Assembly: GCA_047971925.1 (NCBI GenBank)
Contig: JBKEAC010000157.1
Span: 1 to 24,680 of the forward strand
Length of the DNA: 24,680 bases
Direction: 5' to 3'
Source of the DNA: JBKEDC01 sp047971925
GTDB lineage: Bacteria; Bacteroidota; Bacteroidia; Bacteroidales; Prolixibacteraceae
The translations under genes and the position numbers were made by a program. Under the pieces are notes generated by a model. The model was not told the origin of the DNA. It saw only the letters and a list, made by a program, of their open reading frames with translations, and ran no database searches. Of this stretch, positions 8,433 to 17,286 are shown piece by piece. Position 1 is the stretch's first letter. Every line of letters begins with the position of its first letter.

Positions 8433-9350
8433 TTATTTATCCCTATGGTTGCTTTTTTTTAGTTGTTCTTCGAGAGATTGGTATGTATTAAGCTGTAGGA
8501 GTGGAATTCCATAGATTTGCATTTCCTTCATGAAATTTTGATTGTAATCAGCCATGTTCAAATCATAGTTTTCTTTTGCATTTTTTTTCTGATGTTGCCA
8601 CAGAAGTTGTACATCTCCATCGCTTAACACCATTTTCTGAGTGGGCATCTGTACTTCTAAAGCATCATTAATTTTCACTAATACCACATCGTTGTGTTGC
8701 GCTAGTTTGATTAATTGCGATTTGCATTTTTCGGTTATTTTATTAAAATCACTAATCACCACCAACATGTAATCGTGTTTCACCAATGCGTTTGCCTTTT
8801 CCAAAGCTTTTGAAAGAAGATTTGAATCGCTTCCTATTTTGTGTGGTTCTTCGAGCAATAAGTTTGCCCGTTTAATTAACTCATTAAAATATTGCAACAA
8901 CACATTTCTATTGCGCTGAGGAGTAAAAAAATGTTCACCTTTGTTTCCAAATATCAATCCACCAAAACGATCTTGATTGTGCAGAATTTCAAAAGCTATC
9001 ACGGCTGCAAATTGACATGCAAGAAAAGACTTTGTATATACCTGCGATCCAAAAAACATGCTTTGAGTTAAATCGGTAATTACAAAACATGGTTTTTCTT
9101 TCTCTTCCGTAAAAATCTTCGTGTGCGTAGTTCCCGTTTTAGCTGTAACTCTCCAATCAATATTACGAATATCATCGCCAGTTACATATTTCCTTGCTTC
9201 TTCGAAATCCAATCCTCTTCCTCTCATTTTGGAGCGATGCTTTCCGAGTAGGATTGAGTTTACGGGTCGATTGGGTTGCATCCCGATTGCTTTTGATGCA
9301 ACTAGCCGTTCTAGTATTAGCAAATCGTTTAAGTTCGGAATTACACTCAT
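8433..9350 (-). CDS. DUF58-domain protein (VWA-like) of the MoxR-Bat operon
   Basis: The protein has 305 residues with no signal peptide or membrane segment. The DUF58 signature is clear: GRGLDFEEARKYVTGDD (44-60), IRNIDWRVTAKTG (61-73) and the following EEKEKP. A VWA-like strand with D93 and S97 (ITDLTQSM) and FGGLIFG near 145 follow. DUF58 proteins are regular companions of MoxR ATPases, and are thought to be their adaptor or substrate-binding subunits. The start codon is 3 bp after the moxR stop. A homologous group is sometimes annotated as YeaD-like. Confidence 0.92.
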   Translation of the reverse strand: MSVIPNLNDLLILERLVASKAIGMQPNRPVNSILLGKHRSKMRGRGLDFEEARKYVTGDDIRNIDWRVTAKTGTTHTKIFTEEKEKPCFVITDLTQSMFFGSQVYTKSFLACQFAAVIAFEILHNQDRFGGLIFGNKGEHFFTPQRNRNVLLQYFNELIKRANLLLEEPHKIGSDSNLLSKALEKANALVKHDYMLVVISDFNKITEKCKSQLIKLAQHNDVVLVKINDALEVQMPTQKMVLSDGDVQLLWQHQKKNAKENYDLNMADYNQNFMKEMQIYGIPLLQLNTYQSLEEQLKKSNHRDK

Positions 9351-9352
9351 TG

Positions 9353-10315
9353 TTATGCGGTAGCTATTAGTTCTAGAATTTTATCGATCACCGATTCTAC
9401 AGTTACACCTGTTGCATTTGCCTCATAGCTTAAAATTATTCTATGGCGTAACACATCGTGAATTACAGCTCTCACATCATCGGGCGAAACAAATTTCCGA
9501 CCACTAAGCCATGCCTTAGCACGAGCACAATTATCAATAGCTAGCGTTCCTCGAGGGCTTGCCCCAAAATCAATCAAAGCAGCGAGCTCATTGTCGTATT
9601 TTTGAGGAAAACGAGTTGCATCTATCAAATCAACAATATATTGCTCAACGGCATCACTCACTTCAACCAGATCAATTTCTTTTCTTGCTTGAAAAATTAC
9701 TTCTTGTGGAATAGTATCATTTTTTTTCACAGCCCCTTGCATGCGTTCTTTTCTTACCAAGCGTAGCACCTCTTTTTCATCTTGAATTGAAGGGTAGGCA
9801 ACAAGGATTTTCATTAAAAACCGATCAAGTTGTGCCTCTGGAAGCGGATATGTTCCTTCTTGCTCCACTGGATTTTGAGTTGCAAGCACCATAAATAGAG
9901 GGCTCATGGCATAAGTTTTACCTGCCACTGAAACTTGTTTTTCTTCCATAGCCTCAAGCAAAGCTGATTGAACTTTAGCTGGAGCCCTGTTTATTTCATC
10001 GGCCAAAACCAAATTACTAAAAATCGGACCTTTTTGAAAACTGAATTTCTGTTGATGATCTGGCTGGTATATTTCAGACCCAGTAACATCAGAAGGCAAT
10101 AAATCGGGCGTGAATTGAATCCTACTTAGCTCAGCATCTAGCTCTTCAGCCAACGAGCGAACTGCTCGTGTTTTGGCTAATCCTGGCAAACCTTCTAGCA
10201 AAACATTGCCATTGGCTAAAAGCACAAGAAGTATGCGTTCCACTAAACGATTTTGACCGATTATCGATTTCTCCATCCTCGATTGCAATTCTCTCACTTG
10301 TTCTAATGTAGTCAT
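9353..10315 (-). CDS. moxR: MoxR-family AAA+ ATPase
   Basis: The protein has 320 residues, normal for MoxR. Walker A is GLPGLAKT (42-49), Walker B LVLADE (102-107) followed by INRAPAKVQ, sensor 1 ATQNP (145-149), an arginine-finger motif near LDRFLM (163-168) and sensor 2 GASPRGT near 250. MoxR ATPases act as chaperones that remodel or activate VWA-domain partners; here those are presumably the DUF58, BatA and BatB proteins encoded just downstream. It is the first gene of the operon. No clear TAnnTTTG promoter is visible upstream. Confidence 0.95.
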   Translation of the reverse strand: MTTLEQVRELQSRMEKSIIGQNRLVERILLVLLANGNVLLEGLPGLAKTRAVRSLAEELDAELSRIQFTPDLLPSDVTGSEIYQPDHQQKFSFQKGPIFSNLVLADEINRAPAKVQSALLEAMEEKQVSVAGKTYAMSPLFMVLATQNPVEQEGTYPLPEAQLDRFLMKILVAYPSIQDEKEVLRLVRKERMQGAVKKNDTIPQEVIFQARKEIDLVEVSDAVEQYIVDLIDATRFPQKYDNELAALIDFGASPRGTLAIDNCARAKAWLSGRKFVSPDDVRAVIHDVLRHRIILSYEANATGVTVESVIDKILELIATA

Positions 10316-10795
10316 ATATCTATATTCTTATTGATGGTACAAAATTGACAATTTTTCTGTAATCTATTAAATTCATTGTGTTAAGAATGCAAAATTTGTT
10401 ACAAATCCATGTTATTTCTTTCCGTTGCAATGTTAAGATATAAACAATTCAATTATTGATTTCTTCTTTAAATTTCAAACATAAGCACGCCTACATCAGC
10501 AAAAAAATCAACTTAACATTCCTAGTTTCAATTAAAATTTATTACTTTCGTCTAATCATTATCATTTGAGGCTGCTCAAGCATTCAACCAAACTAAACCG
10601 CTTGCTCATGAAGATCAATTATTAAACATTAAACGGCGCTCTGGCATCGAAAACCATCAGATTGTTATCTGCCGAAAAATTACTACAGTAGTCTCCTGCA
10701 ACCGGACAAAATCAGATGAGGAATAAAATCGAGCCTTCTAAATAGCACCCCCCAAAAAAAACAGGTAAAATTATAATCAGCTAACAATATCAGAT
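10316..10795. other. Divergent intergenic region between moxR and argF'
   Basis: 480 bp without a supportable gene. TACTTTCG at 10543-10550 (+) resembles a -7 element for argF' but lacks a -33 TTG at the right distance. It would give a leader of about 240 nt, in which I see no recognisable riboswitch or attenuator. No good promoter for moxR is visible. Confidence 0.35.
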
Positions 10796-11749
10796 ATGAA
10801 ACATTTCACATCAGTCAACGACATTTGCAATCTTGACGAAGCTTTAAAATTGGCATTCGAACTTAAAAAAACTCCACATAAATATAGTGAGCTTGGAAAA
10901 AATAAGACTCTCCTGCTTGTGTTTTTTAATTCTAGCCTTCGCACACGACTTAGCACTCAAAAAGCAGCACTAAACTTAGGAATGAATGTAATTGTTTTCG
11001 ACATTAACGAAGGTGGTTGGAAACTTGAAACTGAACTAGGAGTAGTTATGGACTCCGATAAACCCGAGCACATTCGCGAAGCTGTGCCCGTTATTGGCAA
11101 ATATTGCGACATTATTGGCGTACGCTCATTTGCTAAATTTGAAAACCGCAAATCCGATTATGAAGAGCAAATTCTACAACAATTTATTGACTATGCAGGA
11201 GTACCCGTTGTAAGCCTAGAATCAGCAACTCGTCATCCTCTTCAGTCGTTTGCCGATTTAATAACCATCGAAGAACACAAAAAGACTGCTCGACCAAAAG
11301 TTGTACTTACATGGGCTCCACATCCTCGCGCTTTGCCACAAGCTGTGCCAAACTCCTTTGCCGAATGGATGAACGCTACCGACTATGATTTTGTAATTAC
11401 TCACCCTCAAGGATATGAGCTTGCGCCAGAATTTGTGGGAAAGGCACGTGTTGAATATGATCAAATGAAAGCTTTTGAGAATGCCGATTTTATCTATGCT
11501 AAAAACTGGGCAGCATTTAATGATTACGGAAAAATTCTATGCAAAGATATGAGTTGGACTGTTTCTGAACGACAAATGGCTGTAACAAACAATGCGAAAT
11601 TCATGCACTGCCTCCCAGTGCGTAGAAACATGATTGTGAACGACTCGGTGATTGATGGTCCAAATTCCATCGTGATTGAAGAAGCTGGAAATCGTCTTTT
11701 TTCTGCACAAACAGTCTTACTCATGCTACTCAACAAACTCAATTCTTAA
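10796..11749 (+). CDS. argF': N-succinylornithine carbamoyltransferase (ArgF')
   Basis: The protein has 317 residues and transfers a carbamoyl group to N2-succinyl-ornithine in arginine synthesis. Carbamoyl-phosphate binding is seen as SSLRTR (46-51), a variant of STRTR, and HPLQSFADL near 157. The C-terminal HCLPVRRN is typical of the acyl-ornithine branch. Residue 90 is proline (DSDKPEHIREA). In the Bacteroides fragilis enzyme Pro90 selects succinyl-ornithine, whereas the Xanthomonas acetyl-ornithine enzyme has glutamate at the equivalent place. Numbering matches without gaps. The gene stands alone; no other arginine genes are in the window. A stem-loop follows at 11771-11810. Substrate choice is inferred from this residue. 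Confidence 0.93.
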   Translation: MKHFTSVNDICNLDEALKLAFELKKTPHKYSELGKNKTLLLVFFNSSLRTRLSTQKAALNLGMNVIVFDINEGGWKLETELGVVMDSDKPEHIREAVPVIGKYCDIIGVRSFAKFENRKSDYEEQILQQFIDYAGVPVVSLESATRHPLQSFADLITIEEHKKTARPKVVLTWAPHPRALPQAVPNSFAEWMNATDYDFVITHPQGYELAPEFVGKARVEYDQMKAFENADFIYAKNWAAFNDYGKILCKDMSWTVSERQMAVTNNAKFMHCLPVRRNMIVNDSVIDGPNSIVIEEAGNRLFSAQTVLLMLLNKLNS

Positions 11750-11770
11750 ACCGAAATTTTCAATCGTTCT

Positions 11771-11810
11771 ATTAACCTGAGTTTCTTATAAGATTTCACC
11801 TCAGGTTAAT
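11771..11810 (+). terminator. Stem-loop after argF', possible terminator
   Basis: A perfect 11-bp stem, ATTAACCTGAG (11771-11781) with CTCAGGTTAAT (11800-11810), lies 22 bp after the stop. It lacks a T run, so termination may be weak or the hairpin may protect the 3' end. Confidence 0.5.
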
Positions 11811-12038
11811 AAAACAAGAATTACTCCAATTTAAAAAAAACAATTCTGAAATTAAAGATTTTTTCAAAATTCTTCTCGTTAAACCATAATTTTCAATAAC
11901 TTTCCGACGTTTTTCAATGAATTTAAACAATATCTTCTTTCATATTGCTTTTAAAGTCATTTTAAAACTGTAAATTATCAATCAATATCTCCCCATAAGT
12001 GAAATATTGCTTCAAAAATCAACCAAAACGTTAATATT

Positions 12039-13235
12039 ATGAGTAGCTTTTCTTCATTTCAAAAACACCTTCAAAATGAATTGTCGAATATCGAATCGGC
12101 AGGCTTGTATAAAAACGAGCGCATTATCACTTCTCCTCAAGGAGCTTCAATAAGCGTTAGCTCTGGAAAAGAAGTACTCAACTTTTGCGCCAATAATTAC
12201 TTAGGACTTTCCGACAACAAAGAACTGATTGAAGCTTCAAAAAAAGCAATGGACGAACGCGGATTCGGCATGTCGTCAGTTCGTTTCATTTGTGGAACTC
12301 AAGACCTACATAAAGAACTCGAAGCTGCCATCTCAAAATTCTTCGGCATGGAAGATGCTATTCTCTATGCAGCTTGTTTTGATGCTAATGGTGGTGTGTT
12401 TGAACCTCTTTTAACAGAAGAAGATGCTATTATCTCAGATTCCTTAAACCATGCTTCAATCATTGATGGGGTGCGCTTATGTAAGGCTGTTCGTTATCGC
12501 TATGCCAATGCCGACATGACCGATCTGGAAAAACAATTACAAGATTCACAAGCTCAACGATTCCGACTCATTGTTACCGATGGGGTTTTTTCAATGGATG
12601 GCAATGTGGCGCCAATGGATAAAATCTATGAATTAGCTCAAAAATACAATGCCATGATCATGATCGACGAATCACATTCTGCTGGTGTTGTTGGAAAAAC
12701 TGGACGAGGAGCTACTGAGTTATATAATCTACGTGGAAAAGTAGAGATTATTACAGGAACTCTTGGTAAAGCTTTTGGCGGTGCTATCGGCGGATTCACC
12801 ACCGGAAAAAAAGAAATCATTGACATGCTTCGTCAGCGATCTCGTCCTTATTTATTTTCAAACTCAATTCCTCCATCAATTGCTGCAGCCGGAATTAAAA
12901 TGTTTGAAATGATGGAACGTACCAATGAACTTCAAGATAAGCTACATGCCAATACCGATTATTTCGTGCAGAAGATGACAGCCGCTGGTTTTGACATCAA
13001 ACCAACTCAATCTTCTATATGTGCCGTGATGCTTTACGATGCAAAACTATCGCAAGATTTGGCTTCAAAGCTCCTCGATGAAGGAATATATGTTACTGGA
13101 TTCTACTATCCAGTTGTGCCTAAAGGACTGGCACGAATCAGAGTTCAAATATCTGCTGCTCACGAAAGAGAACACCTCGACAAATGTGTAGCTGCATTTA
13201 CTAAAGTGGGAAAAGAATTAAGTGTAATAAAATAA
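12039..13235 (+). CDS. kbl: Glycine C-acetyltransferase (2-amino-3-ketobutyrate CoA ligase)
   Basis: The protein has 398 residues, the usual length. This PLP enzyme cleaves 2-amino-3-oxobutyrate with CoA to glycine and acetyl-CoA, the second step of threonine catabolism. The PLP lysine is K244 in TGTLGKAFGG, at the same number as in E. coli Kbl. MIDESHSAG (207-215) contains the conserved aspartate and histidine, and SLNHAS (135-140) supplies the stacking histidine. NNYLGLS (52-58) is the family's N-terminal motif. The next gene, tdh, starts 5 bp later and supplies the substrate. A fold-related alternative (8-amino-7-oxononanoate synthase) is unlikely given the partner. Confidence 0.95.
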   Translation: MSSFSSFQKHLQNELSNIESAGLYKNERIITSPQGASISVSSGKEVLNFCANNYLGLSDNKELIEASKKAMDERGFGMSSVRFICGTQDLHKELEAAISKFFGMEDAILYAACFDANGGVFEPLLTEEDAIISDSLNHASIIDGVRLCKAVRYRYANADMTDLEKQLQDSQAQRFRLIVTDGVFSMDGNVAPMDKIYELAQKYNAMIMIDESHSAGVVGKTGRGATELYNLRGKVEIITGTLGKAFGGAIGGFTTGKKEIIDMLRQRSRPYLFSNSIPPSIAAAGIKMFEMMERTNELQDKLHANTDYFVQKMTAAGFDIKPTQSSICAVMLYDAKLSQDLASKLLDEGIYVTGFYYPVVPKGLARIRVQISAAHEREHLDKCVAAFTKVGKELSVIK

Positions 13236-13240
13236 TTTCG

Positions 13241-14194
13241 ATGAAGAAAATTCTTATCGTTGGAAGCACTGGGCAAATTGGCTCAGAACTTAGCATCAAA
13301 TTGCGTTCTATTTATGGCGAAAGTAATGTCATTTGCGGATATTACCAGCCCCCATTCCCTGAAGGTTTCTTCGACTGGGGACCAACTGTGGAAATCGATG
13401 CAACTAAAAAAGAACAGATTGCCGATGTAGTAAAAAAATATCAAATCGACACAATCTACAACCTTGCTGCAATTCTTTCTGCTACAGCAGAAAAAAATCC
13501 TAAATTAGGTTGGGATGTCGGCATGGATTCTTTAATGAACTGCCTCGATGTGGCTAGAGAATTTAATTGCGCTGTGTTTACACCGAGCTCTATTGGCGCA
13601 TTTGGACCAAGCACTCCTAAAGACAATACCCCTCAAGATACTGTACAACGACCTACAACAGTCTATGGAATTACAAAAGTAGTAGGTGAATTGCTTAGCG
13701 ATTATTATCATGCTCGATGGGGTGTTGATACTCGTTCGGTGCGTTTCCCTGGAATTATCTCTAACCTCACTCTTCCTGGTGGTGGAACTACCGATTATGC
13801 AGTGGATATATTCTATCATGCCGTGCGCGGTGAAAAATTCATTTGCCCTCTTGGCGAAAACACATTTATGGACATGATGTATATGCCCGATGCGCTCAAT
13901 GCCATGATTGATATTATGGAAGCTGACCCATCTCGCTTAATTCATCGAAACTCATTTAATGTGACCGCCATGAGTTTCAATCCCGAAATGATCTTCAATG
14001 CAATTAAAAAGCATTATCCCAATTTTGAAATGTGCTATGAAATCGACCCGCTGAAACAGGCAATAGCCAACTCATGGCCAAATTCTCTTGACGATAGTTG
14101 TGCTCGTTCAGAGTGGGGATGGAAACCCAAATATGATTTAGAGAAAATGACTCACGACATGATTCAGGTGCTACAAAAGCGTTTACTGAAGTAA
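13241..14194 (+). CDS. tdh: L-threonine 3-dehydrogenase, NAD-dependent epimerase-like (SDR) type
   Basis: The protein has 317 residues and oxidises L-threonine to 2-amino-3-oxobutyrate with NAD+. It belongs to the extended short-chain dehydrogenase family, not the zinc medium-chain family of E. coli Tdh. Seen: the NAD-binding glycine motif GSTGQIG (8-14), NLAAILSATAE (74-84), SSIGAFGP (116-123), the catalytic pair Y142 and K146 (YGITK), and SVRFPGIIS near 166. It directly follows kbl, which uses its product, so the two form a catabolic operon. A strong terminator follows at 14213-14247. Confidence 0.94.
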   Translation: MKKILIVGSTGQIGSELSIKLRSIYGESNVICGYYQPPFPEGFFDWGPTVEIDATKKEQIADVVKKYQIDTIYNLAAILSATAEKNPKLGWDVGMDSLMNCLDVAREFNCAVFTPSSIGAFGPSTPKDNTPQDTVQRPTTVYGITKVVGELLSDYYHARWGVDTRSVRFPGIISNLTLPGGGTTDYAVDIFYHAVRGEKFICPLGENTFMDMMYMPDALNAMIDIMEADPSRLIHRNSFNVTAMSFNPEMIFNAIKKHYPNFEMCYEIDPLKQAIANSWPNSLDDSCARSEWGWKPKYDLEKMTHDMIQVLQKRLLK

Positions 14195-14212
14195 TAAGCA
14201 AATTATATTTAC

Positions 14213-14248
14213 AAAAAGCTTGTCTAAGTAATTTAGACAAGCTTTTTT
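14213..14248 (+). terminator. Rho-independent terminator of the kbl-tdh operon
   Basis: A perfect 15-bp stem (14213-14227 with 14233-14247, loop gtaat) ends in a T run, 18 bp after the tdh stop. The A run on the other side makes it potentially bidirectional. Confidence 0.92.
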
Positions 14249-14349
14249 ATATCCAACGAATTTGAAATTATTGGTTCTATGTCGAATATAGTGGGTAGAG
14301 TAATTTGACTCTTTAGTTGTTCCTAGCTTAGAGAAGGAAGTGATTGCAC

Positions 14350-14404
14350 CAGTCTTACAACACGCTTGCAAGACTGTTGCAAGACTGTTGCAACAGTCTT
14401 GCAA
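14350..14404. repeat. Cluster of four CAGTCTTGCAA motifs in two palindromes
   Basis: The 11-bp motif CAGTCTTGCAA, or its complement, occurs at 14350-14360 (one mismatch), 14366-14376, 14377-14387 and 14394-14404. The last two form a perfect 28-bp palindrome (14377-14404). The first two form an inverted pair around cacgc. It could be an operator cluster or a hairpin repeat. Confidence 0.8.
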
Positions 14405-14447
14405 TAGTCATTTATTATCTCGCAGAAACTTTGCGCACAAGTTCTGA

Positions 14448-14591
14448 GCCCTCTACCATTTCGAAGAAGCATGGCGAACAAGTGCGGGAACTTTCTATCA
14501 TTTAATTGAAGCCAAATGCGATGCGCTTTTCAAAGAAACAACCATTTGGTCATTGGTGGATTGTCATGCAGAATTAACCAAGCAAGGATAA
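14448..14591 (+). pseudogene. Possible gene remnant (47 open codons, no start)
   Basis: An open frame runs from just after a TGA (14445-14447) to TAA (14589-14591). It contains protein-like sequence such as SAGTFYHLIEAKCDALFKE followed by TTIWSLVDCHAELTKQG. There is no ATG, GTG or TTG start in frame, so it cannot be expressed as it stands. It may be the tail of a decayed gene. I do not recognise the family, and chance is possible. Confidence 0.25.
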
Positions 14592-14848
14592 TTCAACAAT
14601 TCACCTACTTACAAAATTCAGCATAGAGCCATTTTTTACATGTTCAGTTTAAGAAAATAAAAAGGGAACAAGCTCCACCAAATAATCGGACAGCCTCAAA
14701 CTGACATGAAAGGCAAAATGAGAAAAAAGCTTGATAAACTCTCTCTCAAAAAAATAATAGATGCCAGTGCACCTGATCAATTAACTACAATTCGCACCAG
14801 TAAAGCAAAGAGAATGATGCGACCATTTTTTACTATGCTTTTTATTCG
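14592..14848. other. Gene-poor spacer before era
   Basis: No supportable gene. A 53-codon frame (14706-14867) overlaps the era promoter and has no ribosome-binding context or family resemblance. Together with the sequence from 14250 it makes about 600 bp of apparently decayed DNA. Confidence 0.4.
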
Positions 14849-14856
14849 TATCTTTG
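14849..14856 (+). promoter_or_regulatory. -7 element for era
   Basis: TATCTTTG matches TAnnTTTG and lies 28 bp before the era ATG. The -33 region is only T-rich, with no TTG at the proper spacing. Confidence 0.5.
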
Positions 14857-14884
14857 CCCTAATTTAAAAAGAACTTATTAGGCA

Positions 14885-15769
14885 ATGGCGCACAAATCAG
14901 GATTTGTAAATATTATCGGTAATCCCAATGTGGGAAAATCAACCATCATGAACGCCCTAGTTGGCGAACGCTTATCAATCATCACCCGAAAAATGCAGAC
15001 CACTCGTCACCGCATTAAAGGAATTGTGAATGGTGAAGATTTTCAAATTGTTTATTCCGACACTCCTGGAATTTTAAAGCCAAATTACAAGCTGCAAGAA
15101 TCGATGATGGGCTATGTAAACACCGCCCTTATCGATGCTGATGTGGTGCTATATGTAACTGACACCATAGAGAAATCTGATAAGAATGAGGAATATTTAG
15201 AAAAGATTCGCAAATCAGATGCCCCTGTTATTATCTTGATCAACAAAATAGATCTATCTACACAAGAAGAGGTTATGAATCTTTATGACTACTGGAAGAA
15301 TTTGCTTCCAGCAGCCGATGTATATGCAATTTCTGCAACTGAAAAATTTAATATTGCACCTATTTTCGACCGTATTTTAGAACTTCTTCCTGAATGCCCC
15401 CCCTACTTCCCCAAAGATGAATTGACCGATCGAAATGAACGTTTCTTTGTACAAGAAATTATCCGAGAAAAGATTCTTTTAAACTACGATAAAGAAGTGC
15501 CCTACTCAGTAGAAGTAGAAGTAGAAGAATTTAAAGAGGCAGAAAACATAATTCACTTGCGAGCGGTGATTCATGTAGCTCGCGACAGTCAAAAAGGTAT
15601 TATTATCGGACATCAAGGCAAAGCTCTAAAGAGAGTAGCCACTGAGGCTCGTTTAGATATCGAGGAGTTTTTCCAGAAAAAAGCTTTCATGCAAATTTTT
15701 GTGAAAGTAAATAAAGATTGGAGAGATAAAGACCGTACATTAAGCCAATTTGGCTACGAAAAATATTAA
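14885..15769 (+). CDS. era: GTPase Era
   Basis: The protein has 294 residues, normal for Era. This essential GTPase binds 16S rRNA near its 3' end and assists 30S maturation. GTPase motifs: G1 GNPNVGKS (12-19), G2 region TTRHRIKG (39-46), G3 DTPG (59-62), G4 NKID (120-123) and G5 ISAT near 152. The C-terminal KH domain contains GIIIGHQGKALKRVATEAR (about 244-262), whose GHQG is the RNA-binding loop. der follows 45 bp downstream on the same strand, and the pair ends at one terminator, so they are probably co-transcribed. Confidence 0.97.
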   Translation: MAHKSGFVNIIGNPNVGKSTIMNALVGERLSIITRKMQTTRHRIKGIVNGEDFQIVYSDTPGILKPNYKLQESMMGYVNTALIDADVVLYVTDTIEKSDKNEEYLEKIRKSDAPVIILINKIDLSTQEEVMNLYDYWKNLLPAADVYAISATEKFNIAPIFDRILELLPECPPYFPKDELTDRNERFFVQEIIREKILLNYDKEVPYSVEVEVEEFKEAENIIHLRAVIHVARDSQKGIIIGHQGKALKRVATEARLDIEEFFQKKAFMQIFVKVNKDWRDKDRTLSQFGYEKY

Positions 15770-15814
15770 TTTTCAGAGAAAGGGCTAAGCCCTGGAGCAT
15801 ATAAATAAAGACAT

Positions 15815-17128
15815 ATGAGCAATATTGTAGCAATCGTTGGTCGCCCGAATGTAGGCAAATCAACTATCTTCAACCGATTGGTTGAAACTCGTCAAGCCAT
15901 TGTGAATGAAACTGCGGGGGTTACTCGCGACAGAAACTATGGCAAATCGGTGTGGAATGGTGTAGATTTTTCTGTTATCGACACAGGAGGTTATGTAGTT
16001 AATTCAGATGATATCTTTGAAGAAGAAATTAGAAAACAAGCTTCTTTGGCAATTGATGAAGCCGATGTAATTTTATTTGTTGTTGATGTGGAAAGTGGCA
16101 TTACCGATCTTGATCAAGCTGTAGCCAACACCTTGCGAAGAATCAAAAAACCTGTATTCTTAGCCGTGAATAAAGTCGATAACAATCAGCGAATCATGGA
16201 TTCTCATGAATTTTATGGTCTTGGATTAGGCGAGGAACTTTACTGTATTTCAAGTATTAATGGTAGTGGAACGGGCGATTTACTAGATGCAATTGTTGCT
16301 GCATTTCCAAAGGACAAACCTGTAGAAATAATTGAAGAGAACGTTCCTCGATTTGCGGTTGTTGGTCGTCCTAATGCAGGGAAATCTTCATTCATCAATG
16401 CACTACTCGGCGAAGAACGTAGTATTGTGACCGATATTGCTGGAACAACACGCGACACAATCAACTCACGCTACACTAAATTTGGACATGATTTTTACTT
16501 GGTAGATACAGCCGGTTTACGCAAAAAAGCAAAAGTTAAAGAGGATGTTGAATTTTATTCCGTTCTTCGTTCGGTTAGAGCCATTGAGGAGGCTGATATC
16601 TGTTTGCTTCTCATTGATGCCACTCGTGGCGTGGAAGCTCAAGATGTGAGCATTTTTAACTTAGCTATCAGAAATAGAAAAGGTGTGGTTATTTTGGTCA
16701 ATAAGTGGGATTTGATGGAAAAAGACAATCACACCACCAATGAATTTACAGCTATCATCCATGATCGCATTGCACCTTTCACCGATGTGCCAATCGTTTT
16801 CATGTCGGCTCTCACTAAGCAACGAATTTTCAAAGCTCTTGAAACATCCGTGCAAGTTTATGAAAACCGTGCTCAACGTGTAAAAACATCCACTTTAAAC
16901 GATGTCATTTTAAATGCTATCGAAAAATACCCACCGCCTTCGAATAAAGGTAAGTTCATTAAAATTAAATATGTTACTCAGTTGCCAAGTCCCACACCAT
17001 CATTTGCTTTATTTGCCAACTTACCACAGTATTTAAAAGACCCGTACAAACGATACATTGAGAATCAAATTCGTGAACACTTCAATTTCTCGGGTGTTCC
17101 AATCCAGATTTTCTTTAGAAAGAAATAA
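15815..17128 (+). CDS. der: GTPase Der (EngA), two tandem GTPase domains
   Basis: The protein has 437 residues. Der is a 50S-assembly GTPase with two consecutive G domains and a KH-like end, all present. Domain 1: GRPNVGKS (9-16), DTGG (56-59), NKVD (119-122). Domain 2: GRPNAGKS (184-191), DTAG (near 227-230), NKWD (near 292). The C-terminal part (PPPSNKGKFIKIKYVTQ, SGVPIQIFFRKK) is the usual KH-like domain. It follows era closely and is closed by a terminator 1 bp after the stop codon. Confidence 0.97.
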   Translation: MSNIVAIVGRPNVGKSTIFNRLVETRQAIVNETAGVTRDRNYGKSVWNGVDFSVIDTGGYVVNSDDIFEEEIRKQASLAIDEADVILFVVDVESGITDLDQAVANTLRRIKKPVFLAVNKVDNNQRIMDSHEFYGLGLGEELYCISSINGSGTGDLLDAIVAAFPKDKPVEIIEENVPRFAVVGRPNAGKSSFINALLGEERSIVTDIAGTTRDTINSRYTKFGHDFYLVDTAGLRKKAKVKEDVEFYSVLRSVRAIEEADICLLLIDATRGVEAQDVSIFNLAIRNRKGVVILVNKWDLMEKDNHTTNEFTAIIHDRIAPFTDVPIVFMSALTKQRIFKALETSVQVYENRAQRVKTSTLNDVILNAIEKYPPPSNKGKFIKIKYVTQLPSPTPSFALFANLPQYLKDPYKRYIENQIREHFNFSGVPIQIFFRKK

Positions 17129-17161
17129 AAAAAGAGCCATCAGATGATGGCTCTTTTTTTT
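17129..17161 (+). terminator. Rho-independent terminator of era-der
   Basis: The stem GAGCCATC/GATGGCTC (17134-17141 with 17146-17153) has an extended A/T base and is followed by a run of eight or more T, directly after the der stop. Confidence 0.93.
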
Positions 17162-17224
17162 CTGCTGTCTCGTTCTAAACAAAAGTTTAATAGATTGTCA
17201 CTCCCCTATTCTACCTATTAAAGA

Positions 17225-17264
17225 AAAAAACTCCAAAAAATACATTTCTGCACTTTTCGGAGTC
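17225..17264 (-). terminator. Rho-independent terminator of typA
   Basis: On the minus strand ACTCCGAAAA (plus 17255-17264) pairs with TTTTTGGAGT (plus 17231-17240, one G-U pair) and is followed by a T run, 23 bp after the typA stop. Confidence 0.75.
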
Positions 17265-17286
17265 CTTCTCAATTTAAACTTGCGAT

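Noticed and set aside
14706..14867. 53-codon basic ORF upstream of era
   Set aside because: It overlaps the era -7 element, has no ribosome-binding context and no recognisable similarity.
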